Part shown: positions 53,766 through 62,123 of the stretch, piece after piece | Numbering within the stretch: the first letter of the stretch is position 1 | Layout of the letters: every line of letters begins with the position of its first letter | Assembly (NCBI RefSeq): GCF_000716595.1 | Contig: NZ_JNXC01000027.1 | Coordinates: 1 to 64,000 of the forward strand | From: Saccharothrix sp. NRRL B-16314 | Lineage (GTDB): Bacteria > Actinomycetota > Actinomycetes > Mycobacteriales > Pseudonocardiaceae | Direction of reading: 5' to 3' | DNA: 64,000 nucleotides | The notes under the pieces: generated by a model | The model's input: the letters and a program-made list of their open reading frames with translations, nothing else | Database searches by the model: none | What the model was told of the DNA's origin: nothing | Made by a program: the position numbers and the translations under genes

Positions 53766-53972
53766 GTGGTTGCCCGCGTGAACATCGCCCTGGTCAAGGA
53801 GAGCGCCAAGGCTCTCGTCAAGCTTCAGGGCGACACAGGGCTCAAGAAGGTCGACATCGTCAACCGGGCGATCCAGCTCTACGAGTTCATCGCCGGCGAG
53901 CTGAAGGACGGTCGTCAGGTCGTGGTGCGTGGTGACGACGGACAAGAGGTGCTGGTGAAGATCTTTATGTGA
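53766..53972 (+). CDS. Small ribbon-helix-helix-like protein
   Basis: 68 residues from GTG 53766 with GAAGGG six bases upstream. VARVNIALVKESAKALVKLQ...KKVDIVNRAIQLYEFIAGEL has the strand-helix-helix pattern of CopG/RHH regulators, followed by a short C-terminal beta segment (QVVVRGDDGQEVLVKIF). It is likely a dimeric DNA-binding regulator. The frame is open further upstream to ATG 53640, but that part has no domain character. It lies in the decayed island. Confidence 0.6.
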   Translation: MVARVNIALVKESAKALVKLQGDTGLKKVDIVNRAIQLYEFIAGELKDGRQVVVRGDDGQEVLVKIFM

Positions 53973-54062
53973 CCGATTGGGGTCAGGACATGGCACGGCC
54001 ATCCGAAGGGCGCCTGGTTCTCCAGATCAGGCGCCCACGGCGTGTCACGACCGACTTCAGGA

Positions 54063-54334
54063 CTTGAGATCCGGGCGCTGACCTGGTAGAACCAGGCGTT
54101 GTTCGTGGCGGTGTGGTTCCCCAAGCCGGAGAACCTGGCCGTACCCGGCGCCGGCTTCGGCATCAGCAGGGCCACCGCGCACCGTCACCAGGACGAGGCC
54201 GCCACCGCGCTCGCCGACCAGGCCTCGGACCTGCACGACGCCCTGCGACGCGCCGAGGACGAGGGGCTGGGCCACGTGGTCCTCGACGGGAAGGTCTTCT
54301 CTGCCGACCGCCTTCGTGAGAAGACCACCAGCGT
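54063..54334 (+). pseudogene. Truncated IS5-type DDE transposase
   Basis: The frame LEIRALTW-stop-NQALFVAVWFPKPENLAV continues to GFGISRATAHRHQDEA, DLHDALRRAEDE, VVLDGKVFSADRLREKTTSVK. This is the N-terminal HTH plus first catalytic Asp region of an IS5-family transposase common in actinomycetes. A TAG at 54087-54089 interrupts it, and coding similarity stops after EKTTSVK, so the rest of the element is gone. No terminal inverted repeats were identified. Confidence 0.75.
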
Positions 54335-54343
54335 GAAGAGATC

Positions 54344-54520
54344 CTTAGTGACCGAGCAACGTTCGGGCGTGTCTTTCGAGCGGTTCGGCGAGGTCGGGGA
54401 ACTCTCCGCCGCCGATTCGGCGCGACAGCCGGGCGATGGTGCAGAGCTGCGCGAACCGACCCGCATCCGTGTCGAGGATGTCGGCGTAAACGTCGTGTAC
54501 TCGCTGCGCGATTCGTGGGC
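54344..54520 (-). pseudogene. C-terminal remnant of a leftward gene
   Basis: A 58-codon frame (RPRIAQRVHDVYADILDTDA ... RRIGGGEFPDLAEPLERHAR ... LLGH, stop at 54344) is bounded upstream by a stop codon and has no start. Its amino-acid pattern is protein-like, unlike the other frames here. It is probably the end of a gene cut when the transposon inserted or decayed. Family unknown. Confidence 0.4.
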
Positions 54521-54830
54521 GTCAGGAGGCTGTAGCACAGCAGGGTCGCTACGGGTCGCACATGTTCGGCACTCGCGGCGACACCGGTCGTTGCGCGAAC
54601 CGCTCGGCCAACGCCGCGCCCGTTGACGGCCGTTCGGGACCATTGCGGGGTCGGTACACCGGAGCCGGGCATCGGCAGCCGCTACGGCCACCGAAAAGCC
54701 ACTCAACAGATCCACCCGGCCGGGTCACCGAGACCTGGAGCACACTGCTGACAACATTTCGTGCGAAGCGACCGCCTGCTCCATATTTGCTCCAGATCGG
54801 CAGGTCCAGTCCACACTGGACGGAAAAGCA

Positions 54831-54873
54831 AGATCGCCCGCCGAACCTGTTTTAGCAGGTCAGCGGGCGATTC
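54831..54873 (-). terminator. Terminator downstream of tRNA-Ala
   Basis: A long hairpin built from ATCGCCCG..., CCTG and matching CAGG, ...CGGGCGAT arms, with small internal mismatches, just past the 3' end of the tRNA gene. Confidence 0.7.
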
Positions 54874-54891
54874 GTATGCTGTATTCGATTG

Positions 54892-54964
54892 TGGAGCTGA
54901 GGGGACTCGAACCCCTGACCCTCACACTGCCAGTGTGATGCGCTACCAGCTGCGCCACAGCCCC
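54892..54964 (-). tRNA. tRNA-Ala (GGC)
   Basis: A 73-base cloverleaf on the minus strand. The acceptor starts GGGGCTG and pairs with CAGCTCC. The D-arm contains GCGCAGCTGGTAGCGC, and the anticodon loop CTGGCAG is flanked by TCACA/TGTGA, giving anticodon GGC. The T-arm is AGGGGTTCGAGTCCCCT. The 3' CCA is not encoded. The tRNA 3' end faces the decayed island to the left, the usual side for integration of mobile elements. Confidence 0.96.
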
Positions 54965-55093
54965 GTGCCTGCACGTTTCCCGGCGGTTGGGGCCGCCGTT
55001 CTCGTGTGGCAATACCGTACAACATCGCCCCCTCACGGACGAAATCGGGGGGTCGTACACAGCATCAGGGCAGCTAGACGGGGTGGGACCGGC

Positions 55094-55852
55094 CTACTTG
55101 ACCAGGTTCGCCAACCAGTCCTCGTCGTCCCAGTCCACGATCTTGCCGTCCTGCATCACAGTGGGCGTGCCGCCGAAGTTGCCGCCCGCCTTCACCTCGT
55201 CCAGCTCGGCCTGCGCGTCGTCCTCGTGCGCACCGTTCTCCACGCACTGCTTGAACGTGTCACCGGTGATCCCGAGGTCCGTGCCGAGCTTCACCAACTC
55301 CTCCTTGGTGTACCCCGGACCACCCTCCTCGGGCTGCTTGGCGAACAACGTCTCGTGGTACTGCCAGAACTTGTCCTCGTCGGCCGCGCACAGCGCCGCG
55401 TTCGCGGAGTCCCGCGAGTACCCCTCCGGGTCGGAGTACCTGATCAGGAACGGCAGGGCGTGGTACCTCACCTTGAGGGTGCCGGCCTCGATCTCCCGCT
55501 TGATCTCGTCGCCGTAGACCTTCTTGAAGGTGCCGCACGCCGGGCAGAGGAAGTCTTCGTAGATGTCGATGGTGGCCTTGGCGGTGTCCTTGCCCACCAC
55601 CACGGCACCGCCGTCGCGCACGATCGGCGCGGACACGCCGGCGACCTCCTGCGGCGCGGCCAGCGGCTCTTTCCCGTTCGACTTCGTCCAGAGGACCCCG
55701 CCGATCACGGCCACCGCGAGCACGGCGACGACCACGATCCCGATGACGATCTTGGACCGGTCGCCGGACGCACCGCGTGCCGCGCTCACCGCCGTAGTCG
55801 CCGCCCGCTGCTGCTGCTTCTTCTTCCGAGCGTTGCGCTCCGCGCCACCCAC
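55094..55852 (-). CDS. Membrane-anchored DsbA-like thiol oxidoreductase
   Basis: 252 residues. A basic cytoplasmic N-terminus precedes one membrane helix (IVIGIVVVAVLAVAVIGGVLW, about 35-55). The extracellular thioredoxin-fold domain has the active site CPAC in FLCPACGTFKK and the cis-Pro loop GGTPTV. The family introduces or isomerises disulfides in secreted proteins of actinobacteria. It starts at GTG 55852. The gene is followed by the tRNA gene 130 bases on. Confidence 0.9.
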   Translation of the reverse strand: MGGAERNARKKKQQQRAATTAVSAARGASGDRSKIVIGIVVVAVLAVAVIGGVLWTKSNGKEPLAAPQEVAGVSAPIVRDGGAVVVGKDTAKATIDIYEDFLCPACGTFKKVYGDEIKREIEAGTLKVRYHALPFLIRYSDPEGYSRDSANAALCAADEDKFWQYHETLFAKQPEEGGPGYTKEELVKLGTDLGITGDTFKQCVENGAHEDDAQAELDEVKAGGNFGGTPTVMQDGKIVDWDDEDWLANLVK

Positions 55853-55918
55853 AGCTCAAATCCTTCCCGGTCGACCTCGCGCGAGGCTACCGAGCGATGC
55901 TGAGCGGAACCTGAGTGC

Positions 55919-57226
55919 TCACGCGTCCGGCTGACGGGGACGTCCCGCCACGCGCTCGCCGACCGGCACCTCGGGCCCCTCGTCCAGACACCCGGACTCA
56001 CCGGCCACCTCGGCCGCGACGTGCGTCTCCGCCTCGCGCGGCAGGGTTTCGGGTGCGAAGAGCCAGAACACCAGCGCCACGGCCGCCATGGCACCCGTCA
56101 GGGTGAACGCGGCCTGGTAGGAGAACTGGTCCACCAGCACACCGGCGAGCAGCGGCCCGACGATGGCGCCGCAGTCGGCGACCATCTGGAACGCGGCCAG
56201 CACCGGCCCGCCCTTGGCCTTGGCGCCGATCACGTCGGCCACCACGGCGTTCTGCGGTGGGTTCAGCAGTCCGGCTCCGATGCCCGCAACCAGCGACGCC
56301 GCCATGAACATCAGCACACCGCCGCTGAAGCCGAGCCACACCGTGCCGACCGCGGACACGGCGAGTCCGGCGATGGCCATCGGCTTGCGGCCGATGCTGT
56401 CGGACAGCTTCCCGGAGATCATCAGCACGGCCGCGTTGCCCGCCGCGAACACCGACAACGAGATGCCGGCGATGGCGGGCGTGCTGTGCAGCGCCTCCAC
56501 CACGAACAGCGGCACGAGCGAGATGCGGACGCCGAAGACGGCCCAGCCGTTCGCGAACCCGGACGCCAGCGCGGCCCGGTAGGCGGCCATCCGCACGGCC
56601 GCGCGGACCGGCATCGACACCTGTTCGGTCGAGTTGTCCAGTGCGGCGAGCGTGGACCGGCGCAGGTACCACCAGACGACGAACGCCGCGACGACCAACG
56701 CCCCCGCGTACGTCACGAACGGCACCTGGATGGAGATCTCGACCAGTGCCGCGCCGACGATCGGGCCGCCGATGTTGCCGAGCAGGAACCCGGTGGCCCA
56801 CAGCCCGGACGCCCGGCCGCGCAACGCCGCCGGCGTGATCCGGATCAGCAGGCCGACCGCGGCGACGGTGAACATGGTGGAGCCGATGCCCGCGAACGAG
56901 CGGAACACGATGAGCTGCCAGTAGGCGGTGGCGAAGCCGCACGCGCCGGTGCCGAGCGCCACGATGAGGATGCCGACGATGTAGACCCACGTCTCGCCGA
57001 ACCGGTTCACCAGCCGACCGCTCATCGGCGCGAACAGCAGCCTGACCAGCGCGAACGAGCTGACCACGGCGGACACGGCGAACGTGCCGACGTCGAAGCT
57101 CTTGGCGTACGCGGGCAGCACGGGCGCGACGATCCCGAAGCCGAGGGCGATGATGAAGCTCGCCACGACGAGCACCCACACCTCGCTGGGCAGCCGGGGC
57201 TTGACCTTCGCATCGGACCCCAGCAC
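55919..57226 (-). CDS. MFS transporter
   Basis: 435 residues with twelve hydrophobic segments and the MFS loop motifs MSGRLVNRFGETW (after helix 2) and KLSDSIGRKPM (after helix 8). It is drug:H+ antiporter-like; the substrate is unknown. The GTG at 57226 has GGAAGGGG six bases upstream and is preferred over ATG 57265, which lies inside the promoter dyad. Confidence 0.9.
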   Translation of the reverse strand: MLGSDAKVKPRLPSEVWVLVVASFIIALGFGIVAPVLPAYAKSFDVGTFAVSAVVSSFALVRLLFAPMSGRLVNRFGETWVYIVGILIVALGTGACGFATAYWQLIVFRSFAGIGSTMFTVAAVGLLIRITPAALRGRASGLWATGFLLGNIGGPIVGAALVEISIQVPFVTYAGALVVAAFVVWWYLRRSTLAALDNSTEQVSMPVRAAVRMAAYRAALASGFANGWAVFGVRISLVPLFVVEALHSTPAIAGISLSVFAAGNAAVLMISGKLSDSIGRKPMAIAGLAVSAVGTVWLGFSGGVLMFMAASLVAGIGAGLLNPPQNAVVADVIGAKAKGGPVLAAFQMVADCGAIVGPLLAGVLVDQFSYQAAFTLTGAMAAVALVFWLFAPETLPREAETHVAAEVAGESGCLDEGPEVPVGERVAGRPRQPDA

Positions 57227-57247
57227 TGTGCGCCCCTTCCGATCTCC

Positions 57248-57263
57248 GTTAGCTGTGCTAAGC
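57248..57263. promoter_or_regulatory. Dyad operator upstream of the MFS gene
   Basis: GTTAGCTGTGCTAAGC contains the perfect dyad TTAGC-TGT-GCTAA in an AT-rich stretch between the MFS and GNAT genes, a plausible repressor site. Confidence 0.5.
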
Positions 57264-57287
57264 ATATGCGGTACGGCAACTAAATTC

Positions 57288-58109
57288 TCAATCGAGCAGC
57301 TCGTCGACTCTGCGTGCATAAGCGGTAACCGGGTAGGCGACGTCGAAACCACACGCCTCCACGAACCGCTCCCCCGCGCCGCCCTCGGCCACGTGCGAGG
57401 CCACCAGCAGCGCCCCTGCCTCCCGCAACGCCGTCACCACACCACCCACCAGCGCACCGCCGAGCCCCCGTCGACGCCGCGCCGGCCGCACGACCGCGTG
57501 CTCCACCAGCCCGACCCGGCGCTCACCGAACCCGGACGCGAACCCACCGATCCGCTCACCTCCCGGACCGTCGTCCACCACGACGAACACGCACCGCGGG
57601 TCGTCCAGCCGCTGCCCGAGGTGCCGCAGCAGCCGCGGGCCGTCCACGCCCAGGTCGTCGGCGAGCAGTTCGGCGATGCCTTCGAGGTCCGCGTCACGCG
57701 CCGCGCGCACGAGAGGCGACGGCCGCACCTCACCGCGGTGCACGACGGCCAACGCCTCCTCCACCGCGTGCCACCCGGTGTCGTCGGCGATGCCCTCGAT
57801 CTCGGCCACCGTCGTCGGTGACGCGTACAGCACCGCTTCCGCCCGCCCGACGTCGGCGAACGTCTGCTCCAACCGCATCAACGTGCCCGCGACCTCGGCC
57901 GACGACCCGTACACGGCGCACGCGTGGTTGCCGCCGGGCAGCGGGTTGTCCCGGTTCACCACGACCTGCGCCACGCCGACCCGGCCGACCTTGCCGTACC
58001 GGACGGCGCCGGACGCCAACCGGGCGGCCTCCACCAGTCCGGCCAGGTCACGGGCCCGGTACGGGTCGAGCAGGTCCGGGTCGTCCGGGTCGCGCAGCGG
58101 GTCAACCAC
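57288..58109 (-). CDS. GNAT-family N-acetyltransferase
   Basis: 273 residues. The C-terminal GNAT domain has VGLVEHAVVRPARRRRGLGGALVGGVV, with the acetyl-CoA loop Rxx(G/A)LG, and a final ASHVAEGGAGERFVEACGF. The N-terminal half appears to be a diverged GNAT-like domain. Acceptor unknown. Its start overlaps the GT2 stop by eight bases, so the two genes are an operon. Confidence 0.85.
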   Translation of the reverse strand: MVDPLRDPDDPDLLDPYRARDLAGLVEAARLASGAVRYGKVGRVGVAQVVVNRDNPLPGGNHACAVYGSSAEVAGTLMRLEQTFADVGRAEAVLYASPTTVAEIEGIADDTGWHAVEEALAVVHRGEVRPSPLVRAARDADLEGIAELLADDLGVDGPRLLRHLGQRLDDPRCVFVVVDDGPGGERIGGFASGFGERRVGLVEHAVVRPARRRRGLGGALVGGVVTALREAGALLVASHVAEGGAGERFVEACGFDVAYPVTAYARRVDELLD

Positions 58110-59202
58110 GCACGTCCCGGCCCTTCCACTTCGCGGTGCCGCGCAACGCCTGCCACGCCGCGTCCAGCGACATCGCTCCGAACACCGCGTACGACAGCGG
58201 CGCGAGCACCGCGGCCGACTGCGGCTGCCGCGAGCGCCGCAGGAAGATCCACCCGGCGACCGTCTGGCCGAGCAGCGCCAGCATCCCGAGCCTGGACCCG
58301 CGCAACGCGGTCACCGCCGGCACCACCCCGTACGCGATGTGCGCGAGCCCGGTCGACCCGAGCGACAGGAACGCGGTGGCCGGCCCCTTCGCGTACATCG
58401 ACGTGCCGGCGACCATGCTCTTGCGCATCGACGCCCACATGTCGCCGAACGTGTCCATCCCCGACGTGGTCAGCGAGTCCGCCCCGTCCACGTACCGCGT
58501 CCTACCGCCGGTGTCGCGGACCAGGGTGGCGAAGCCGACGTCGTCCGCACGCGACCCGGCGATCGCGGACCAGCCGCCCGCCCGCTCGTACGCCGCACGG
58601 CTGACCAGGATGCAGTGCCCGACGGCCAACGCCATCCCGCGCCGCCCGTCCACGGTCGTCGTCTCGAACAGCAGCTGGTTCACCGGCGGCAGCAGCAGCC
58701 ACCACCCGGCGCTCGGCCTGGTGCCGCGGCCGGACGTGGACACCAGGTCCACCCCGTCCCGCCGTGCGCCCGCGAGCAGCCGTCCGACCAGGTCGGGCGC
58801 GGCCTCGGTGTCGGCGTCCATGAACAACAGCCAGTCGGTGTCCACGTCCGCGCAGCCCACGTGCAGCGCGTGCACCTTGCCCGCCCACCCCGACGGCGGT
58901 CCGGAGCTGCTGATCAGCCGGACCCTCGGGTCCTCCTCCGCGTGCCGCCGCACGATCTCGGCGGTGCGGTCGGTCGACGCGTCGTCCACGACCACGATCC
59001 GCAGGTCCGCGTAGTCCTGCTTGCGCAGGCCGGACAGGCAGCCGTCGATCGTTCGCTCCTCGTTGCGCGCGGGCACGACGACCGTGACCGGCCCGGCGTC
59101 GACCGTCGAGGTGGGCAGCCGCTTGACCTCTTGCCAGACCTTGATCGCCACTGCGGCGCGGGCCAGAGCCACCGTCGCGCCGAGGACACCCCATTTCCCC
59201 AT
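58102..59202 (-). CDS. GT2-family membrane glycosyltransferase
   Basis: 366 residues. An N-terminal hydrophobic segment is followed by the GT-A catalytic domain: VTVVVPARNEERTIDGCL, IVVVDDASTD, the DxD motif FMDADTEA and the Q/RxxRW-like region SRADDVGF...MWASMRKS. Further hydrophobic segments lie at the C-terminus. It resembles hopanoid/carotenoid-type and polyprenyl glycosyltransferases; the acceptor is unknown. Its ATG (59202) is only 22 bases from the divergent HrpB start. Confidence 0.85.
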   Translation of the reverse strand: MGKWGVLGATVALARAAVAIKVWQEVKRLPTSTVDAGPVTVVVPARNEERTIDGCLSGLRKQDYADLRIVVVDDASTDRTAEIVRRHAEEDPRVRLISSSGPPSGWAGKVHALHVGCADVDTDWLLFMDADTEAAPDLVGRLLAGARRDGVDLVSTSGRGTRPSAGWWLLLPPVNQLLFETTTVDGRRGMALAVGHCILVSRAAYERAGGWSAIAGSRADDVGFATLVRDTGGRTRYVDGADSLTTSGMDTFGDMWASMRKSMVAGTSMYAKGPATAFLSLGSTGLAHIAYGVVPAVTALRGSRLGMLALLGQTVAGWIFLRRSRQPQSAAVLAPLSYAVFGAMSLDAAWQALRGTAKWKGRDVRG

Positions 59203-59224
59203 TGGTCCACAATGGCACACACCT

Positions 59225-61642
59225 ATGGACGGACACCGGCTCACCTCGAACCCGCCGAACCCGCCGGCCCCAGCGAATCCGCCGACCTTGCCGAACCTGT
59301 CGAACCTGTCGAACCTGCCGGACCTGCCGATCCGCCCGGTGCTCGGCGAGATCGCGGACACGCTGGCGGCGCACGGCTCGGCGGTGCTCGTCGCGCCGCC
59401 GGGCACGGGCAAGACGACGTTGGTGCCGTTGGCGCTGGACGGTCGCGTAGTGGTGGCCGAACCGCGTCGCCTGGCCGCACGTGCCGCAGCCGCGCGGATG
59501 GCGAGCCTGCTCGGCGAACCGGTCGGGCAGACCGTGGGCTACTCGGTGCGGGGCGACCGGAAGACGTCGAAGAACACGCGCATCGAGGTGGTCACCTCGG
59601 GTCTGCTGGTGCGGCGGTTGCAGCACGACCCGGAGCTGGCCGGCGTCGGCACGGTGCTGCTGGACGAGTGCCACGAACGGCACCTGGACGCGGACCTGCT
59701 GCTGGCGCTGCTGCTCGACGCCCGCGCCGGGCTGCGGCCGGACCTGAGGTTGCTGGCCACCTCGGCGACCGTCGCGGCCGACCGGCTGGCGCAGCTCCTC
59801 GGTGACGCGCCGGTGATCCGGGTGGAGGCGCGGACTTTCCCGGTGGACGTCGCGCACGTCCCGGCGGCACGCCGTGAACGGGTCGAGGCCACCGTCGCCC
59901 GCGCCGTCCGACAAGCCCTGTCCGAAGTGGACGGTGACGTGCTGGCGTTCCTGCCGGGTGCGGCGGAGATCCGGCGGTGCGCGGCGCTGCTCGGTGACGA
60001 CGTGGACGTGCTGCCGCTGCACGGTCGGCTCACCACCGCCGCGCAGGACGACGCCCTGCGCCCCGGTTCGCGGCGGCGGGTCGTGCTGTCCACCGCTATC
60101 GCCGAGTCGAGCCTGACCGTGCCGGGCGTGCGGGCGGTGGTGGACTCCGGGTTGTCGCGCGTTGCCCGGGTCGACCACCGGCGCGGGCTGTCCGGTCTGG
60201 CCACGGTCCGCGTCAGTGCCGCCGTCGCCGACCAGCGCGCGGGCCGGGCGGGACGTGAGGCGCCGGGCCGCGTCTACCGGTGCTGGCCCGCGCACGAGCA
60301 CAGCACCCTCCCCCGCTACCCCGAGCCGGAGATCCGGACGGCCGACCTGACCCGGCTGGCGTTGGAGCTGGCCTGCTGGGGCGTGCCGGACGGTTCGGGG
60401 CTCGGCTGGTGGGACTCGCCGCCGCCGGGCGCGCTGGACGCCGGCCGCTCGGTGCTGCGGGCGTTGGGCGCGTTGGACGACGACGGCGGCGCGACCGACC
60501 GCGGCCGGCGAATGGCAGCTCTCGGGCTGCACCCCCGCCTGGCGCGGGCGTTGCTGGACGGCGCGGCAGCGGTGGGCGCGCGTCAGGCCGCGTCGGTCGT
60601 AGCCCTGCTGGACGACGACCGGTCGAACTCCGGCATCGAGCTGGCCGTGCGCGACGCCGACCCGCGCGAGGTGCGCCGACTGGCCGCGATGGTGGACGAC
60701 CCACCGAACCGGAAGGCTTCCGACCCGGCGCTGGTGGTCGCGCTCGCCTACCCGGAACGGTTGGCGCGCCGCCGTTCTGCCGGTTCGCCGGTGTACCTGA
60801 TGGCCGGCGGGACGGCCGTGGAACTACCGCCGGGCAGTGCTCTGGCGGACGCCGAGTGGCTGGCGGTGGCGATCGCCGACCGGGAGCCGGGCCGCACGCA
60901 CGGTCGGATCAGGTTGGCCGTGCGGGCGGACGAGGAACTGGCGGTGACGGCCGCGGCTTCCCTCCTGGCGTTCGAGGACGACGTCCGGTGGGACGGTGAC
61001 GTGGTGGCGAACCGGCTGCGCAAGCTGGGCGCGATCACGTTGTCCAGCAAGCCGTTGCACGACCGCGAGGCGATCCGCCGGGCGTTGGCGGACGGCCTGC
61101 GCGCGGAGGGCATGGGCCTGCTGCGGTGGGACGCGGACGGTCTGCGCACGCGTGAGCGGATGGCCTTCCTGCACCGCGTGATCGGCGATCCGTGGCCGGC
61201 GGTGGACGACGAGTCGCTGCTCGCCGTCGTGGACGTGGGTGACGCTCGGCGCAAGGCGGACCTGGCGCGGATCAGCGGTGAGCAGGTGGTCCGGCGGTTG
61301 CTGCCGTGGCCCGCGGCGGCCCGGTTCGACGAACTCGCCCCGGATCGCCTGGAGGTGCCTTCGGGTTCACGCGTAAGGGTGGACTACTCGGCGTCCCAGC
61401 CCGTGCTGCCGGTGAAGGTCCAGGAGGTCTTCGGCTGGACCGAGACGCCCCGGCTGGCCGACGGGCGGGTGCCGATCGTCCTGCACCTGCTGTCCCCCGC
61501 GGGTCGGCCGACCGCTGTGACGGGCGACCTGGCGTCGTTCTGGCGGACCGGTTATCCGCAGGTCAGGGCGGAGCTGCGGGGCCGGTACCCGAAGCACCGC
61601 TGGCCCGAGGACCCGATGACCGCGCGTCCCGCCCGCCGCTAG
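59225..61642 (+). CDS. hrpB: HrpB-type ATP-dependent helicase
   Basis: 805 residues. Walker A is APPGTGKTT, Walker B is DECHER, motif III is LLATSATV, and later motifs include STAIAESSLTVPGV and DQRAGRAGR, all in DEAH-helicase order. The HrpB-specific C-terminal domain (WGVPDGSGLGWWDSPPPG ... HRWPEDPMTARP) completes it. The first 38 residues are Pro/Asn/Leu repeats encoded by a 9-bp tandem repeat and are atypical. The start may be ATG 59225 or lie further in. Cytosolic; its RNA or DNA substrate is not established. Confidence 0.93.
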   Translation: MDGHRLTSNPPNPPAPANPPTLPNLSNLSNLPDLPIRPVLGEIADTLAAHGSAVLVAPPGTGKTTLVPLALDGRVVVAEPRRLAARAAAARMASLLGEPVGQTVGYSVRGDRKTSKNTRIEVVTSGLLVRRLQHDPELAGVGTVLLDECHERHLDADLLLALLLDARAGLRPDLRLLATSATVAADRLAQLLGDAPVIRVEARTFPVDVAHVPAARRERVEATVARAVRQALSEVDGDVLAFLPGAAEIRRCAALLGDDVDVLPLHGRLTTAAQDDALRPGSRRRVVLSTAIAESSLTVPGVRAVVDSGLSRVARVDHRRGLSGLATVRVSAAVADQRAGRAGREAPGRVYRCWPAHEHSTLPRYPEPEIRTADLTRLALELACWGVPDGSGLGWWDSPPPGALDAGRSVLRALGALDDDGGATDRGRRMAALGLHPRLARALLDGAAAVGARQAASVVALLDDDRSNSGIELAVRDADPREVRRLAAMVDDPPNRKASDPALVVALAYPERLARRRSAGSPVYLMAGGTAVELPPGSALADAEWLAVAIADREPGRTHGRIRLAVRADEELAVTAAASLLAFEDDVRWDGDVVANRLRKLGAITLSSKPLHDREAIRRALADGLRAEGMGLLRWDADGLRTRERMAFLHRVIGDPWPAVDDESLLAVVDVGDARRKADLARISGEQVVRRLLPWPAAARFDELAPDRLEVPSGSRVRVDYSASQPVLPVKVQEVFGWTETPRLADGRVPIVLHLLSPAGRPTAVTGDLASFWRTGYPQVRAELRGRYPKHRWPEDPMTARPARR
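59289..59325 (+). repeat. 9-bp tandem repeat inside the HrpB N-terminus
   Basis: Consecutive units CGAACCTGT, CGAACCTGT, CGAACCTGC and CGGACCTGC encode a (S/P)(N/D)L series. It resembles slippage-prone repeats and produces an N-terminal extension not typical of HrpB. Confidence 0.75.
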
Positions 61643-61645
61643 CTA

Positions 61646-61685
61646 CTTGACGGCACGCGTCAAGTACTTGACGATAGCCGTCAAG
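61646..61685. promoter_or_regulatory. 40-bp dyad with four GTCAAG half-sites
   Basis: The ends CTTGACGG (61646) and CCGTCAAG (61678) are inverted copies, and the centre CGTCAAGTACTTGACG (61658-61673) is a perfect 16-bp palindrome. It can equally be read as two TTGACG-N5-CGTCAA dyads 21 bases apart. It lies between the HrpB stop and the HTH gene, ending at the AAGGAGG ribosome site, so it is placed to control the HTH gene. Confidence 0.75.
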
Positions 61686-61697
61686 GAGGTGGTCCAC

Positions 61698-62123
61698 GTG
61701 CTCGCAGAACAGCTCGCCACGATCATCCGCACCCGGCTGCTGGACCCGTTGGAGATCCTGTTCGACGACGTCGGCGACCTGCCGTCCCGCGCCGACGCGG
61801 TGGCCCGGCAGTTGGCGGCGGCCATGGAGGGCGACGACGACGCGGCGGCCGTGCACGCCATCGCGAGGCTCGTCGGCGCGCTCTACCCGGGCGACGCGCC
61901 GTTCGACCCGCCCGCCGAGTGGTGGCGCACACCGCTGGGCCAGGTCGTGGCGCGGCGGATGGGGCACCCGGCGACGACGGCGGTGTCGTACTCGGTGGCC
62001 GGCGCGATGCTCGGCGTCACCAAGCAGGGCGTCCACGACCTCGTGCGGCGCGGGAAGTTGGAGCGGAACGCGGACGGCGGCGGCGTGACCGTCGACTCGG
62101 TGAGGGCGAGGTTGACGACGTGA
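61698..62123 (+). CDS. HTH-domain protein, probably autoregulated
   Basis: 141 residues from GTG 61698 with AAGGAGG eight bases upstream. The N-terminal 80 residues are helical and acidic. The C-terminus contains an excisionase/MerR-like helix-turn-helix: VSYSVAGAMLGVTKQGVHDLVRRGKL. The 40-bp dyad immediately before the gene is the obvious binding site. A longer frame back to TTG 61647 would run through the operator and is rejected. It overlaps the hydrolase gene by GTGA. Confidence 0.78.
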   Translation: MLAEQLATIIRTRLLDPLEILFDDVGDLPSRADAVARQLAAAMEGDDDAAAVHAIARLVGALYPGDAPFDPPAEWWRTPLGQVVARRMGHPATTAVSYSVAGAMLGVTKQGVHDLVRRGKLERNADGGGVTVDSVRARLTT

